DNA from: Polaribacter sp. ALD11
Lineage (GTDB): Bacteria; Bacteroidota; Bacteroidia; Flavobacteriales; Flavobacteriaceae
Length of the DNA stretch: 64,000 nt
Direction of reading: 5' to 3'
NCBI RefSeq assembly: GCF_002831685.1
Contig: NZ_CP025119.1
Span: 3,000,501 to 3,064,500, forward strand
Positions 37,850-46,881 of the stretch are shown piece by piece. The position numbers and the translations under genes were made by a program. The notes under the pieces were generated by a model. The model was given only the letters and a program-made list of their open reading frames with translations, searched no databases and was not told the DNA's origin. Numbering within the stretch: the first letter of the stretch is position 1; every line of letters begins with the position of its first letter.

Positions 37850-38390
37850 AATTTTTAAATTTATAACCTTTTAAAGGTTAGTTGTTTTATAATTTTTTTA
37901 AGAATTGTATGTGAATAAACAAGTTGACAACTCTTAGGAAACTTGTAGAAAAAGCTTTACTTTTGCAATACGATCTCTTCTTGTTATTGTATATTTACAT
38001 AGGCAATAGGTTTAAGTTAAACAATTATGTGAAATATTTTTGTCTCTTAAATTTTCAGGCAGAGGTTTTGTTTTTTTTACATAACAAGACATACTCAAAA
38101 TTTGAGTTTTTTTTAATTTATTATCATTTTAACTTTCTGTAAATGATAATATAAATATGTTTTTTTGAAAAAGAAAGCATTTTTATACTCACTTTTTCTT
38201 TTTCATTTTGTAATAGGATAGCACTCAAATGTATAAAAATATTTGCTCCCCCCCTAACTTATTTTAAAAATTTTTTTAAAAAAAAATAGTTTTCAGCTAT
38301 TTTTAACAAGAAAGATCTTAGTCAAATCTTCAGTCTTAATATTACAGTTTTACCTTTTTCAAAATTAGATAAGGTGCTTTTGTCTAGTTT
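37850..38390. other. 540 bp AT-rich noncoding region inside the cassette
   Basis: No convincing gene is present. It contains a 17 bp palindrome TAACCTTT-T-AAAGGTTA (37864-37880) just upstream of the peptide ATG and GTTGACAAC at 37923-37931. It also contains a perfect plus-strand -7 element TACTTTTG (37958-37965) without a clear -33. A short palindrome followed by eight T lies at about 38094-38116, an A/T-rich hairpin at about 38166-38203, and an isolated run of seven C at 38248-38254. It probably carries the operon promoter and perhaps a short plus-strand RNA. Confidence 0.5.
37864..37880. promoter_or_regulatory. palindrome upstream of the small peptide gene
   Basis: TAACCTTT and AAAGGTTA flank one central T, 15-31 nt upstream of the peptide start codon. 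It is either an operator or a hairpin in the 5' UTR. The position fits control of the peptide operon. Confidence 0.4.
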
Positions 38391-38578
38391 AATTTTTTTC
38401 CAAGAAGTTTGTAGGAATTATTATTTAAAGCAGCAGAAATTCTATAAGAACTTTCTCGTACTGCGTTGTCTGGCAAACCTACTAGATGATAGCCAATTCC
38501 TTTGTCAATATTTACTTCTACGGTAATGGTTGTTGCTTCAATACCGAAAACGGCTGAACCATAAACTTTTACAAGCAT
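38384..38578 (-). pseudogene. truncated 5' fragment of comM
   Basis: This encodes the first 61 residues of ComM (MLVKVYGSAVFGIEAT through NNNSYK) with one Pro-to-Leu change, then diverges into K-L-N and a stop. It lacks the ATPase and all later domains, so it cannot be functional as ComM. It lies next to ppc, which would be the upstream neighbour of comM if the cassette were removed. It may still be transcribed because the comM start region is copied too. Confidence 0.93.
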
Positions 38579-38603
38579 TTTTTTTTCTTTAAAGGTAAAG
38601 AAA
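38391..38603. repeat. direct repeat copy B (orphan comM 5' end)
   Basis: This is the partner of the repeat at 33562-33783. Identity breaks down at about 38391-38403, inside codons 60-64 of comM, and at about 38600, upstream of its start. Lower identity at the truncated edge fits decay of a released end. Confidence 0.95.
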
Positions 38604-38613
38604 ATTAAAATAT

Positions 38614-38646
38614 AAAAAAAGCAACCAAATGTTGGTTGCTTTTTAT
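38614..38646 (-). terminator. terminator of ppc
   Basis: AGCAACCAA-ATG-TTGGTTGCT is flanked by A and T runs. On the minus strand it is followed by seven T. It lies about 25 nt after the ppc stop. Confidence 0.85.
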
Positions 38647-38669
38647 GGATAAAATATTTTTAGCTATTT

Positions 38670-41249
38670 TTAAGCAGAGTTTCTACTTGCATTAATATTA
38701 CCGAATAAAGAACGCATCACCATTTTTTCATAAACTTCAATCTTAGCTGCATTTTCGTCTGAAGATTGTAATTCTTGAATTTGTTTTAAAGCAAATTGCT
38801 GAATGGTTAAAAGAGGTAAGACAATTTGCTCTCTAATTTCAATGGAAGCTTTTCCAATAGGGAAGTTTTCCATTAATACTTTATGTCCTGTAAGTTTTAA
38901 AAGTAATCTCTTAGTCGTTTTGTATTCTTCGAAAATCAGTTTCCAAAATTCACCAAACTCAGCATCATCTGCCATGTATGCAGTCAATTCAAAGAAAGAT
39001 TTGGTCAAACTCATCATACTATTTTCTAGCAGCGTTTTAAAGAAATCTGAAGCGTTGTAAAATTCTACAATTTCATCAAACCGACCAGCATCTTCATATT
39101 TTTTAAGTGCAGTTCCTACACCAAAGAAACCAGGAACGTTTTGTTTTAATTGGCTCCAACTTCCTACAAAAGGGATGGCTCTTAAGGCAGAAAAATCTAA
39201 CGTAGCAGAACTAGAACGCTTACTTGGTCTGCTACCAATATTTGTTTTAGCATAATATTTTAACGTACTCATTTTTTCTAAATACGGTAAAAACTGCGGA
39301 TGATTTTTAAAATCAACATAAGTTTTATAGCTTGTTTCAGCCATATCTTCAATCAATTTTCTATTGTCATCATTTAATTGATCTTTTGTGAAAATATCAT
39401 TCTTAATACCAGAACTTAATAATTGTTCTAAATTATATTGAGCAGAATTTTGTGTTCCGAAGTTAGAGCTAATGGTTTGTCCTTGCACAGTTAATTGAAT
39501 TTCTTTGTCTTCAATTGTAGGTCCTAAAGAAGCATAAAATTGGTGTGTTTTTCCACCTCCACGAGCAGGTGGTCCACCACGTCCGTCAAAGAAAATAACT
39601 TCAATATCAAATTCTCTAGAAACTTCTGTAAGCGCCTCTTTTGCTTTAAAAATTCCCCAGTTTGCCATTAAATAGCCACCATCTTTTGTCCCGTCAGAGA
39701 AACCTAGCATAATGGTTTGTTTGTTTTTTCTTTTTTCTAAATGATATCTGTACGTTCTATTTGAATACAAGGTTCTCATTACTTCTTCTGCATTCTGCAA
39801 ATCTTCTACAGTTTCAAAAAGCGGAATTACATCTACCGGTAACCCATTTTCAAAGCCACATAGATTCAACATCGCAAAAGTTTCCATTACATTTAACGCC
39901 GTTTGGTTGTTGCTAATAATGTAACGGTTTGCACCACGTTCTCCGTTTCTTTTCTGAATCTGTTTCAAAGCATACATAGATTCTATGGTGCTTACAGAAG
40001 TGTCGTCTGTTAAGGTTTTAGGATCGATGCTTCCTTTTGCGGCCGCTAAAATTTCTATTTGTTCTTCTTCAGATAAATGTTCGTAATTTTTAGGAAAAGT
40101 ACTGTCACCAATAGTATGCAAGTCTTTTACAATTTGTGTAAATGCTTGGTGATGCACTCTACTGTCTTGTCTAATATCTAATGTTGCAAAGTGAAAACCG
40201 AAAATTCTTACTTTATTTATAAAATCATCTAACTCTTCGATAAACAAAGATTGGTGTTTATCTGCTACAATCTGTCTAGCATTAGAGAGTTCTTCTAATA
40301 ATATTTTTTGAGAAAAGTTGACTTTACTATAACTTCTAACAACGTGTTTGTAAAGTCTTTTTTCTACTCTTGCTAATATTTCTTGAACCCCATCAAAAGT
40401 AAAACGTCTCTTTAACCTTTTTACATCTCTGTAGTAGCTTCTTAAAATAGATTGACGTAGTTTTTCTGCAACATCTAATGTAATTTGTGTGGTAACAAAC
40501 GGATTTCCATCTCTGTCTCCACCAGGCCAAAAACCAAGGTCTATAATTTCATTATCCATAGGATTTCCATCATAAATATTGTTTTGAATGTAGTTATATA
40601 TTTTACTGATAGAATGATAAAATACATTTTCTAAATACCAAATTAAGCTGATCGCTTCATCATAAGGAGACGGTTTCGCTTTTTTATAAAACGGCGTTTT
40701 TCCTAATTGAGCTAACAATTTTTTTATCAGTAATAAATCATCATTCTGAATCGCTTGATCTAAATCTGTAATAATACCTAAAACACTTCCAGGGTAAAAT
40801 TGTGTTGGGTGCGCTGTTAAAACCACACGAACTTTAAAATCTTCTAAATGGGCTTTTAAAGCTTCTTTTTTATCACTTAAAATTGCAGTTTCTTTAGAGT
40901 TTCTAAGCGTGCCAATTCCGTCCATATTATTTACCACGGGAAAAGCAGCGTCTTCAATAGCATCAAACAAAACTACTTGGCGCTCTATGTACTGAATAAA
41001 ACGAAATAATAAATCTGTTTTCTCTTTTTCTGTAGGATTTTCTTGGTACTTACTAAAGAAGGTATTTACAATTTCTGTCGGATTTTTTCCTTCTTGAAAT
41101 CCTTTTTCACACAATTTATGAAATAAGGGTAGTAACACACCAGTATTGCTAATGGTGTCGAAAGGTAAGGTCATAAAAATACTGTTGTAAATTTGATATT
41201 TAGACAACACATTTTCATTAAAACGAGAAAGTTTAGATAATCCTGACAT
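38670..41249 (-). CDS. ppc: phosphoenolpyruvate carboxylase
   Basis: This is a cytosolic anaplerotic enzyme that makes oxaloacetate from PEP and bicarbonate. It is 859 residues, the usual length. Catalytic motifs are visible: VVLTAHPTQ with His147, GFWPGGDRDGNPFVT, the PEP loop FFDGRGGPPARGGG, and MLGFSDGTKDGGYL in the position of the GYSDSxKDxG motif. The C-terminus reads NINASRNSA rather than the common NTG ending, a variation seen near allosteric and tetramer contacts. It is a single-gene unit with its own terminator. Secure call. Confidence 0.95.
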   Translation of the reverse strand: MSGLSKLSRFNENVLSKYQIYNSIFMTLPFDTISNTGVLLPLFHKLCEKGFQEGKNPTEIVNTFFSKYQENPTEKEKTDLLFRFIQYIERQVVLFDAIEDAAFPVVNNMDGIGTLRNSKETAILSDKKEALKAHLEDFKVRVVLTAHPTQFYPGSVLGIITDLDQAIQNDDLLLIKKLLAQLGKTPFYKKAKPSPYDEAISLIWYLENVFYHSISKIYNYIQNNIYDGNPMDNEIIDLGFWPGGDRDGNPFVTTQITLDVAEKLRQSILRSYYRDVKRLKRRFTFDGVQEILARVEKRLYKHVVRSYSKVNFSQKILLEELSNARQIVADKHQSLFIEELDDFINKVRIFGFHFATLDIRQDSRVHHQAFTQIVKDLHTIGDSTFPKNYEHLSEEEQIEILAAAKGSIDPKTLTDDTSVSTIESMYALKQIQKRNGERGANRYIISNNQTALNVMETFAMLNLCGFENGLPVDVIPLFETVEDLQNAEEVMRTLYSNRTYRYHLEKRKNKQTIMLGFSDGTKDGGYLMANWGIFKAKEALTEVSREFDIEVIFFDGRGGPPARGGGKTHQFYASLGPTIEDKEIQLTVQGQTISSNFGTQNSAQYNLEQLLSSGIKNDIFTKDQLNDDNRKLIEDMAETSYKTYVDFKNHPQFLPYLEKMSTLKYYAKTNIGSRPSKRSSSATLDFSALRAIPFVGSWSQLKQNVPGFFGVGTALKKYEDAGRFDEIVEFYNASDFFKTLLENSMMSLTKSFFELTAYMADDAEFGEFWKLIFEEYKTTKRLLLKLTGHKVLMENFPIGKASIEIREQIVLPLLTIQQFALKQIQELQSSDENAAKIEVYEKMVMRSLFGNINASRNSA

Positions 41250-41384
41250 ATTTTTTGTGAATTTTATAGGGTAAAGTTACAAAAAGGAGTTTCTACAGAA
41301 CTTACTTATATAGCAATAGTTTTCTATTTAATTGTGATAATCGTAGAAATAGGGGTTAATTTTAAGAAAAATTCAATTTCTGTA

Positions 41385-41780
41385 TTATTTTTGATTTAGG
41401 AAGTAGGGTTGTATTCTGTTTTCTATGCGATGTAGGTTCCATCTTGTTGGGTCATTTTTAAGTAAAAAACCTTTTAATAAATTGTTGTTTTGATATTTTT
41501 TATAATCATCATAAATATATGCTGATGGTTTTTTACCAACATCACTAAAGTTAATAGAAGCAATATTGTTCTCAATATCATTTGCAGCTATAGTTACAAA
41601 TTTGTAAGTCGTTAAATTTAGCCTTTTGTTTAACGAAGAAATGCTATTTACGTCTTTATCAAGCGAGTTAAAAGTATAAATACTAACGGGTACTTTTTGT
41701 TGAGGTAGTTCCGTTTTTTGAGCGTGAAAAGAGATACTCACTAATAAAACGATCATTAAAAATAAAGTTCTTCTTTTCAT
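41385..41780 (-). CDS. secreted hypothetical protein
   Basis: This is a 131-residue protein with signal peptide MKRRTLFLMIVLLVSISFHAQ. The mature part is soluble and basic near the C-terminus (KNDPTRWNLHRIENRIQPYF) and has no cysteines or recognisable domain. It starts 51 nt after the dsbD-like gene, but a 13 bp hairpin lies between them, so co-transcription is doubtful. Function unknown. Confidence 0.7.
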   Translation of the reverse strand: MKRRTLFLMIVLLVSISFHAQKTELPQQKVPVSIYTFNSLDKDVNSISSLNKRLNLTTYKFVTIAANDIENNIASINFSDVGKKPSAYIYDDYKKYQNNNLLKGFLLKNDPTRWNLHRIENRIQPYFLNQK

Positions 41781-41790
41781 AATTTAAAAA

Positions 41791-41826
41791 ATAAAAGTTG
41801 ATGCTTATTATAACATCAACTTTTAT
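41791..41826 (-). terminator. terminator after the DsbD-like gene
   Basis: A perfect 13 bp stem (41791-41803 with 41814-41826, containing AAAAGTTGATG) and a 10 nt loop are followed on the minus strand by six T. It sits 5 nt after the DsbD-like stop. Confidence 0.75.
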
Positions 41827-41831
41827 ACCAA

Positions 41832-43802
41832 TTATTTTTTATAATTTTCAATTCCTTTTTCTAGCCAACTTTTATAAGTTTCTATGTCTGTATATTTTTG
41901 CGGAGAATTTAAAATCTCTAGATCTGCATTCATCAATATATAATAAGGCTGTGAAGCATTTTTAAAGTTTATTACCTGAAACGTAGACCATTTATCTCCG
42001 TAGGTTTTAATTTTCTTTATTTTTCCGTTTGCTTTTTTAAAGTCGAATTGTGCTGCCTTCGGAAGCTCTTTTTCATTATCATCTACGTACAATGAGATCA
42101 GAACATATTCATTTTTAATAATGTTATAAACTGCAGGATCGCTCCAAACATTTTCTTCCATTTTTCTACAGTTTACACAAGCCCAACCTGTAAAGTCTAA
42201 TAAAATTGGTTTATTTGTTTCTTTTGCAACTTGCAGGCCTTCATCAAAATCTTTATAACAATCTAAACCTAATGGGCAGTCTGATTCTTGCTCATAAATA
42301 CTATAAAATTGTGGTGGTGGAAAACCACTTAACGCATTCAAATTCCATGTTGGGTCTTTTAACGTTCCAGGAATTAAATAGATTACAAAAGCAATAACTA
42401 ATACACCAAAAGAAGCTCTAAAGAAAGATAGTTTTTTAAGTGGAGAGTCATGCGGAAATTTAATTTTCCCGAATAGATACAACGCCAATCCTAAGAAAAT
42501 AACAATCCAAATACCAATAAAAACTTCACGTTTTAAAATGTCCCAATGACCAACTAAATCTGAGTTTGATAAAAATTTAAAAGCAAATGCCAATTCTAAA
42601 AAACCTAAAACTACTTTGGTTGTATTTAACCAACCACCAGACTTTGGTAAAGCATTTAATAAATTAGGAAACAAAGCAAATAAAGCAAAAGGCAACGCCA
42701 AAGCGAGTCCGAAACCTGTCATACCAGCAGAAAGCTGAAATGCAGGATTACCAACTGTACCAAGAGAACCAGCTAAAAGAGAACCTAAAATTGGTCCGGT
42801 ACAAGAAAAAGAGATAATTGCCAACGTTAATGCCATAAAGAAAATACCAACAACCCCACCAACGTTAGAGGCAGAATCCATTTTATTTCCCCAAGAACTT
42901 GGTAATGTTATTTCGTAAAAGCCAAAAAAGGACAATGAAAAGAACACTAAAATAACAAAGAAGAAAATATTTAACCAGATATTGGTAGAAATAGTATTTA
43001 AAATATTTGGGTCTAAACCATCAATTAGATGAAAAGGTATGCTTAAAAGTATGTAAATAATTACAATAAAAACACCATATAAAATGGCGTTAAAAATTCC
43101 TTTACTTTTACTTTGAGATTGTTTTGTGAAGAATGAAACCGTTAAAGGAATCATTGGAAACACACACGGAGTTAATAAAGCGAATAAACCACCAGCAAAA
43201 CCTAAAAGAAAAATATTAAATAGCGAGTCACCAGATCCATCATCAGTTTTAGTTCCTGCTTTTAATAAAGCGGTGTTCTTTAAATCTAATTTTAGTGCTT
43301 GTGTTAGGTTTTTACTTTTGTCATCTAAAACAACAACCTCTTTTTCTAGTTTTTTACCATCTAAAGGAAAAGAAAAAGATTCTTCTATTTGAATACAAGC
43401 TTGCTTACAAATTTGCCCATATATTTCTAATGTAACTGATGAAATATCAGCATTTACTATTGCTATTCGTTGTGTAATCGTAGCATTGTCTTTGAAGAAA
43501 ATTTCTTCTTTTTCCCAGATTTCTGAATACTCTTTATCTGTTTTGCTTTCTTTGGCTTTTCCAACTAATTTGTAGCCAGTTTTACCTTCGGGAATTATAA
43601 TTTCTAAAGCTTGTGAAGCATCTTCTGGGTTGTATTGCGAGTACAAATGCCATTCTTGTAAAAGTTTGGCTGTAAAAACGGCGTCGTATTCAGTGTCTGA
43701 AATTTTATTGATAGATGCTTCCCAAACAATAGGATTGTTTTCTGTTTGTGAAAAAATAGAAAGCACTGTAAAAAGTAGAAAAAAGGAAAAAATCTTCTTC
43801 AT
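41832..43802 (-). CDS. DsbD-like thiol:disulfide interchange protein
   Basis: This inner-membrane protein passes electrons from cytosolic thioredoxin to periplasmic thiols. It is 656 residues with signal peptide MKKIFSFFLLFTVLSIFSQ and an N-terminal DsbC/DsbD-type domain with a Cys pair (QICKQACIQ, about 130-140). About eight membrane helices (about 190-475) include the CcdA-type TPCVFPMIPLTVSFF and SCTGPILGSLL. A C-terminal periplasmic thioredoxin domain has CVNC at 542-545. The neighbouring TlpA-like protein 23 nt upstream is a likely partner. Confidence 0.92.
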   Translation of the reverse strand: MKKIFSFFLLFTVLSIFSQTENNPIVWEASINKISDTEYDAVFTAKLLQEWHLYSQYNPEDASQALEIIIPEGKTGYKLVGKAKESKTDKEYSEIWEKEEIFFKDNATITQRIAIVNADISSVTLEIYGQICKQACIQIEESFSFPLDGKKLEKEVVVLDDKSKNLTQALKLDLKNTALLKAGTKTDDGSGDSLFNIFLLGFAGGLFALLTPCVFPMIPLTVSFFTKQSQSKSKGIFNAILYGVFIVIIYILLSIPFHLIDGLDPNILNTISTNIWLNIFFFVILVFFSLSFFGFYEITLPSSWGNKMDSASNVGGVVGIFFMALTLAIISFSCTGPILGSLLAGSLGTVGNPAFQLSAGMTGFGLALALPFALFALFPNLLNALPKSGGWLNTTKVVLGFLELAFAFKFLSNSDLVGHWDILKREVFIGIWIVIFLGLALYLFGKIKFPHDSPLKKLSFFRASFGVLVIAFVIYLIPGTLKDPTWNLNALSGFPPPQFYSIYEQESDCPLGLDCYKDFDEGLQVAKETNKPILLDFTGWACVNCRKMEENVWSDPAVYNIIKNEYVLISLYVDDNEKELPKAAQFDFKKANGKIKKIKTYGDKWSTFQVINFKNASQPYYILMNADLEILNSPQKYTDIETYKSWLEKGIENYKK

Positions 43803-43825
43803 TATAATTTGATGTTAAGAGTGTA

Positions 43826-45202
43826 TTAAAGGTTTAAACCATTTAAGGTTTCTATTAATTTTTTATCTGAAGGTCTTGGTGCATTTGCATTTACAATGTT
43901 TCCTTGAGGGTCTAATAAAATAAAACGCGGAATTCCTTTGATCATATAATCTTCTATAAATTGAGATTTCCAATCGCTATCGGCCATCAATTGCATACCG
44001 CCTAATTCTTTGTCTACAATCATTTTTTTCCATTTTTCATGATCTTTTTCAACATCAATAGAAATACTTAAAAACTGAATGTTTCTACCATGAAAATCTT
44101 TTTCAACTTGCTTTAAAGAAGGAATTTCTGCAATACATGGTCCGCACCAAGTTGCCCAAACATCTATGTAAACATATTTTCCTTTTAAGTCTTCTAAAGA
44201 TTTTGTGCCACCTGCATTATCTTCGTAATCTGTAAAATTTGGTGAAGGATTTCCTTTAGCTAAAGATTTTAGTTTATTATAGTCTTTGGTTATTTTTTTA
44301 TTATTTTCTACGTTTGTAGAGTTTTTAGAGAAAAGTGCATAATATTCTTCTAAATTTTCTGTGTAAGTAATGCCGTATCTAGCATCATCATATAATAATT
44401 TATTTTTTATTACGTCGCTTTTAACAGCTACAATTGTTTTTAAATAAGCAATGTCTCTTTCTAAAGAATCTTTTTCTACCAATTTCTGGGCTTTTTCTTT
44501 TAAGCTTGTACTTACAAGGTTTCTATAGTTTCCAGAAAAAAGAAAGTCAGTTTCATTATCTATATCCAAATCATCTAGTTCATTAAGAAAGTTGTCAGAA
44601 GCCTTAAAACTTCTATCTTTAATGTAGTAACCATGATAAGGTTGGTAGTTGTTTAACGTAGTTAAATAGGCATAGTTAATATTTTTTTTCTCATTAATTT
44701 TAAAATCTTCTGGAATGCCATCCGTTTTAAATAATAAATCTTCTTCTGCTGTTTTTATTTTAAGTAAATGAGCTTTAAAATCTTCTTCATTTTTTAAGTA
44801 CATTTCTTCTTGGTCTCCTGTAATAGCTAAATTTGTTTTGCTTTTGTTAAGAAGGTAGTTGTTTATAGTACTTGTAGTTCCCGCCAAAGTAAGTGTTGAA
44901 TCTTTCTTTTTTGAATCATAATTAATGTTTGTATTGCTTCCACTTGGTGCGTAAAAGTCTGTCATATTTTTACCTTCTCTCAAGAAATAAAAATCTGAAT
45001 TCATTTTTAGAGTATCTTTAAAGGTACCATCTTCAGCTAACTCGATTTCAGACATCAAACTTGTGTCAAAACGACTATATATGGTTACTTTTTTAGAGGT
45101 TGCATTTTCAATTTTTCCAGAAACAATGGTGTAGTTTACTTTGTTTTCTGGTTTACAAGAAACCATTGTAATTATTGCTATTAAAAGCCCTATTTTTTTC
45201 AT
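43826..45202 (-). CDS. TlpA-like thioredoxin-domain lipoprotein
   Basis: This is a periplasm-facing lipoprotein (Cys16 in MVSCKPEN) of 458 residues. The N-terminal part is a DUF4369-like beta domain (about 25-125), followed by a helical linker and a C-terminal TlpA/AhpC-type thioredoxin fold. The active site is WATWCGPC with Cys353 and Cys356 and the cis-Pro motif is KGIPRFILLD. It probably reduces disulfides in secreted or cytochrome-type proteins. It lies 23 nt before the dsbD-like gene, which would supply its electrons. Confidence 0.9.
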   Translation of the reverse strand: MKKIGLLIAIITMVSCKPENKVNYTIVSGKIENATSKKVTIYSRFDTSLMSEIELAEDGTFKDTLKMNSDFYFLREGKNMTDFYAPSGSNTNINYDSKKKDSTLTLAGTTSTINNYLLNKSKTNLAITGDQEEMYLKNEEDFKAHLLKIKTAEEDLLFKTDGIPEDFKINEKKNINYAYLTTLNNYQPYHGYYIKDRSFKASDNFLNELDDLDIDNETDFLFSGNYRNLVSTSLKEKAQKLVEKDSLERDIAYLKTIVAVKSDVIKNKLLYDDARYGITYTENLEEYYALFSKNSTNVENNKKITKDYNKLKSLAKGNPSPNFTDYEDNAGGTKSLEDLKGKYVYIDVWATWCGPCIAEIPSLKQVEKDFHGRNIQFLSISIDVEKDHEKWKKMIVDKELGGMQLMADSDWKSQFIEDYMIKGIPRFILLDPQGNIVNANAPRPSDKKLIETLNGLNL

Positions 45203-45248
45203 AAGTATATTGTTTTTGGTTAAAGATTTAAAGATACAAACCTTTTGG

Positions 45249-46589
45249 TCAATTATCTTTGATACAGATTTTTATAATTTCAGCGTTTGTGTCAACTCCA
45301 AATCTGTTGTCTTGCCTTTTGTCGATAATCCAAATAATATCTCCAGTATTATTACACAATAACCAAATATTATTTTTTTCTAAGAGTGATAATTTTTCAT
45401 CTTTAAAATACTTACTTAACTTCTTTTTTCCTTTCATTCCTGAAGGATAAAAATAGTCGCCATTTTGCCATTTTCTTAAAATTAACGGAAATTTTAAAAG
45501 CGCCTTAGCAACGTAAATAGTGTTTTTATTTTGAATTGATTTCTCATTAACTTCTTCTAGCGTTAAATGAATCGGATTTGTAATTTCAACTGTGTTTTTA
45601 GCTATTTCAAAGGTTGTTTTCTGTGATTTAGAAACATCAGAAAAGTTATTTTTTTTGGATAATATTAAAAACTCTCTATTCTTTAAAAGTATGTGCGTTT
45701 TAGAAAAAAGTTGTTTGCCAGATTGTGCAGAAAGCAAATTGTAAACATCATTAAACTCGGTAAAATGATATTTTTCTAAAAGTTGATATAAATATGCTTT
45801 CGGATTTGATAATTGCTGAATTTTTTTAATATTGAATTTTGTTTCTTCGAGTGCAATCGAACAGTTATTCTCAACTATTTTCTTAGAAACGTCTGCAATT
45901 CGATCTTCAATAATTTGCTTACTTTCTTGTAGATTTTCTATTGTTTTAGAAAATGTATCTAACAAACTCGGATTTATTTCCTTTAAAACAGGCAATACGT
46001 TATGGCGAATTTTATTCCGAACATATTTTGTAGAAGCATTGCTTTTATCTTCTCGCCAAGAAATAGCATTCTCATTGGCAAAATTGAGAATTTCTTCTCT
46101 AGAAAATTTTAAAAACGGACGTACAATATTTCCATTAATTTCAGGAATTCCTGTAAAACCGTCTAAACCACTTCCTCTAGTTAAATTAATTAGAAACGTT
46201 TCTAGATTATCATCTGCATGATGTGCTGTTAAAACAAAGTCAAAATTATGAGTGGTAATTAGTTCTTCAAACCAAGTATACCGTAAGTTTCTAGCGGCAA
46301 TTTGTGTAGATTCTTTGTTTACTTTTGCTATTTTTTTAGTTTCAAAAGAAGTTGTAAAACAATCGATACCTAAGGTGTTCGCTAATTCTGTTACAAATTT
46401 TTCATCTAAATCGCTTTCTGTATTTCTTAAATTGAAATTACAATGTGCAAGAGAAATATTAAAGTTTAAAGCCGCTAAATTGTGAGTTAAAACAACAGAA
46501 TCTATTCCGCCAGAAATAGCAATTAATAGTTTTTTATCCTTCAGAAAAGGAAAATTTTTGGTAATGTGATTTGATAGTTTTTGAAGCAT
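45249..46589 (-). CDS. tilS: tRNA(Ile)-lysidine synthetase
   Basis: This essential cytosolic enzyme modifies C34 of tRNA-Ile(CAU) to lysidine using ATP and lysine. The PP-loop SGGIDS is at residues 26-31 counted from the ATG at 46589. I prefer this start (MLQKLSNHI) over an upstream TTG at 46610. The N-ATPase domain contains AHHADDNLET, and the C-terminal TilS domain has LILRKWQNGDYFYPSGMKGKKKLSKYF. Length 446 fits the family. Confidence 0.95.
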   Translation of the reverse strand: MLQKLSNHITKNFPFLKDKKLLIAISGGIDSVVLTHNLAALNFNISLAHCNFNLRNTESDLDEKFVTELANTLGIDCFTTSFETKKIAKVNKESTQIAARNLRYTWFEELITTHNFDFVLTAHHADDNLETFLINLTRGSGLDGFTGIPEINGNIVRPFLKFSREEILNFANENAISWREDKSNASTKYVRNKIRHNVLPVLKEINPSLLDTFSKTIENLQESKQIIEDRIADVSKKIVENNCSIALEETKFNIKKIQQLSNPKAYLYQLLEKYHFTEFNDVYNLLSAQSGKQLFSKTHILLKNREFLILSKKNNFSDVSKSQKTTFEIAKNTVEITNPIHLTLEEVNEKSIQNKNTIYVAKALLKFPLILRKWQNGDYFYPSGMKGKKKLSKYFKDEKLSLLEKNNIWLLCNNTGDIIWIIDKRQDNRFGVDTNAEIIKICIKDN

Positions 46590-46628
46590 AAGATCTTCAA
46601 AAGTACGCAAATTAATAACGTTATTATA

Positions 46629-46862
46629 CTATTGTTTTTTCAACCAAACGCTAATATTTCTTCTTAAAGAAACTTCGGGTCTCGGTAACGGAATTGTCTT
46701 ACCAAATTGCTTGCTTCTGTTAAATTTAGAAAAAGTAACTTTTAGTCGTTTCCATTCTGCAGGATACAAATCTAAAAATTTATTAAACATATTCTGTTCC
46801 GTTGGTTTTTCTTGTAAACTATCTAACGTTTTTTGAAAAAGTGCTTCTTGGTCAATTATCAT
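46629..46862 (-). CDS. small conserved-looking hypothetical protein
   Basis: This 77-residue basic protein (MIIDQEALFQKTLDSLQEK ... VSLRRNISVWLKKQ) has no signal or membrane segment. I do not recognise a domain. A perfect -7 element ends 4 nt before its ATG, so the mRNA may be leaderless. It precedes tilS by about 40 nt and could be transcribed with it. Confidence 0.7.
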   Translation of the reverse strand: MIIDQEALFQKTLDSLQEKPTEQNMFNKFLDLYPAEWKRLKVTFSKFNRSKQFGKTIPLPRPEVSLRRNISVWLKKQ

Positions 46863-46866
46863 AGCG

Positions 46867-46874
46867 CAAATATA
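46867..46874 (-). promoter_or_regulatory. -7 element, probable leaderless start
   Basis: On the minus strand TATATTTG is followed by CGCT and the ATG. With a usual 5-7 nt distance to the transcription start, the transcript would begin at or beside the A of the ATG. Confidence 0.6.
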
Positions 46875-46881
46875 AGTGAAA

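Larger units (their letters stand above)
33562..38603. mobile_element. putative inserted cassette bounded by comM 5' direct repeats
   Basis: Two direct copies of the comM 5' end bracket about 4.8 kb holding an outer-membrane barrel gene, a GLPGLI gene, a small secreted peptide gene and a 540 bp AT-rich noncoding stretch. Sampled 60-base lines in the barrel gene are 25-28% GC against about 32% in a ppc line. No transposase, integrase or short inverted ends are visible. The layout is what a single-crossover integration of a circle carrying comM homology would leave. An element that replaces the 5' end of its target gene, or an internal duplication, would look the same. Mobility is inference. 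Confidence 0.5.

Noticed and set aside
37924..38142. 72-codon plus-strand open frame in the cassette
   Set aside because: It starts at TTG before the only local promoter element and its composition (Leu/Phe/Tyr/Asn) reflects AT-rich noncoding DNA. It is kept only as part of the noncoding description.
33562..38603. Insertion sequence or transposon
   Set aside because: No transposase, integrase, terminal inverted repeats or short target-site duplication can be seen; only long direct repeats of a host gene are present.
45832..46221. 129-codon open frame on the plus strand
   Set aside because: It lies entirely within tilS, whose PP-loop and conserved motifs are on the opposite strand; the translation has no family features.
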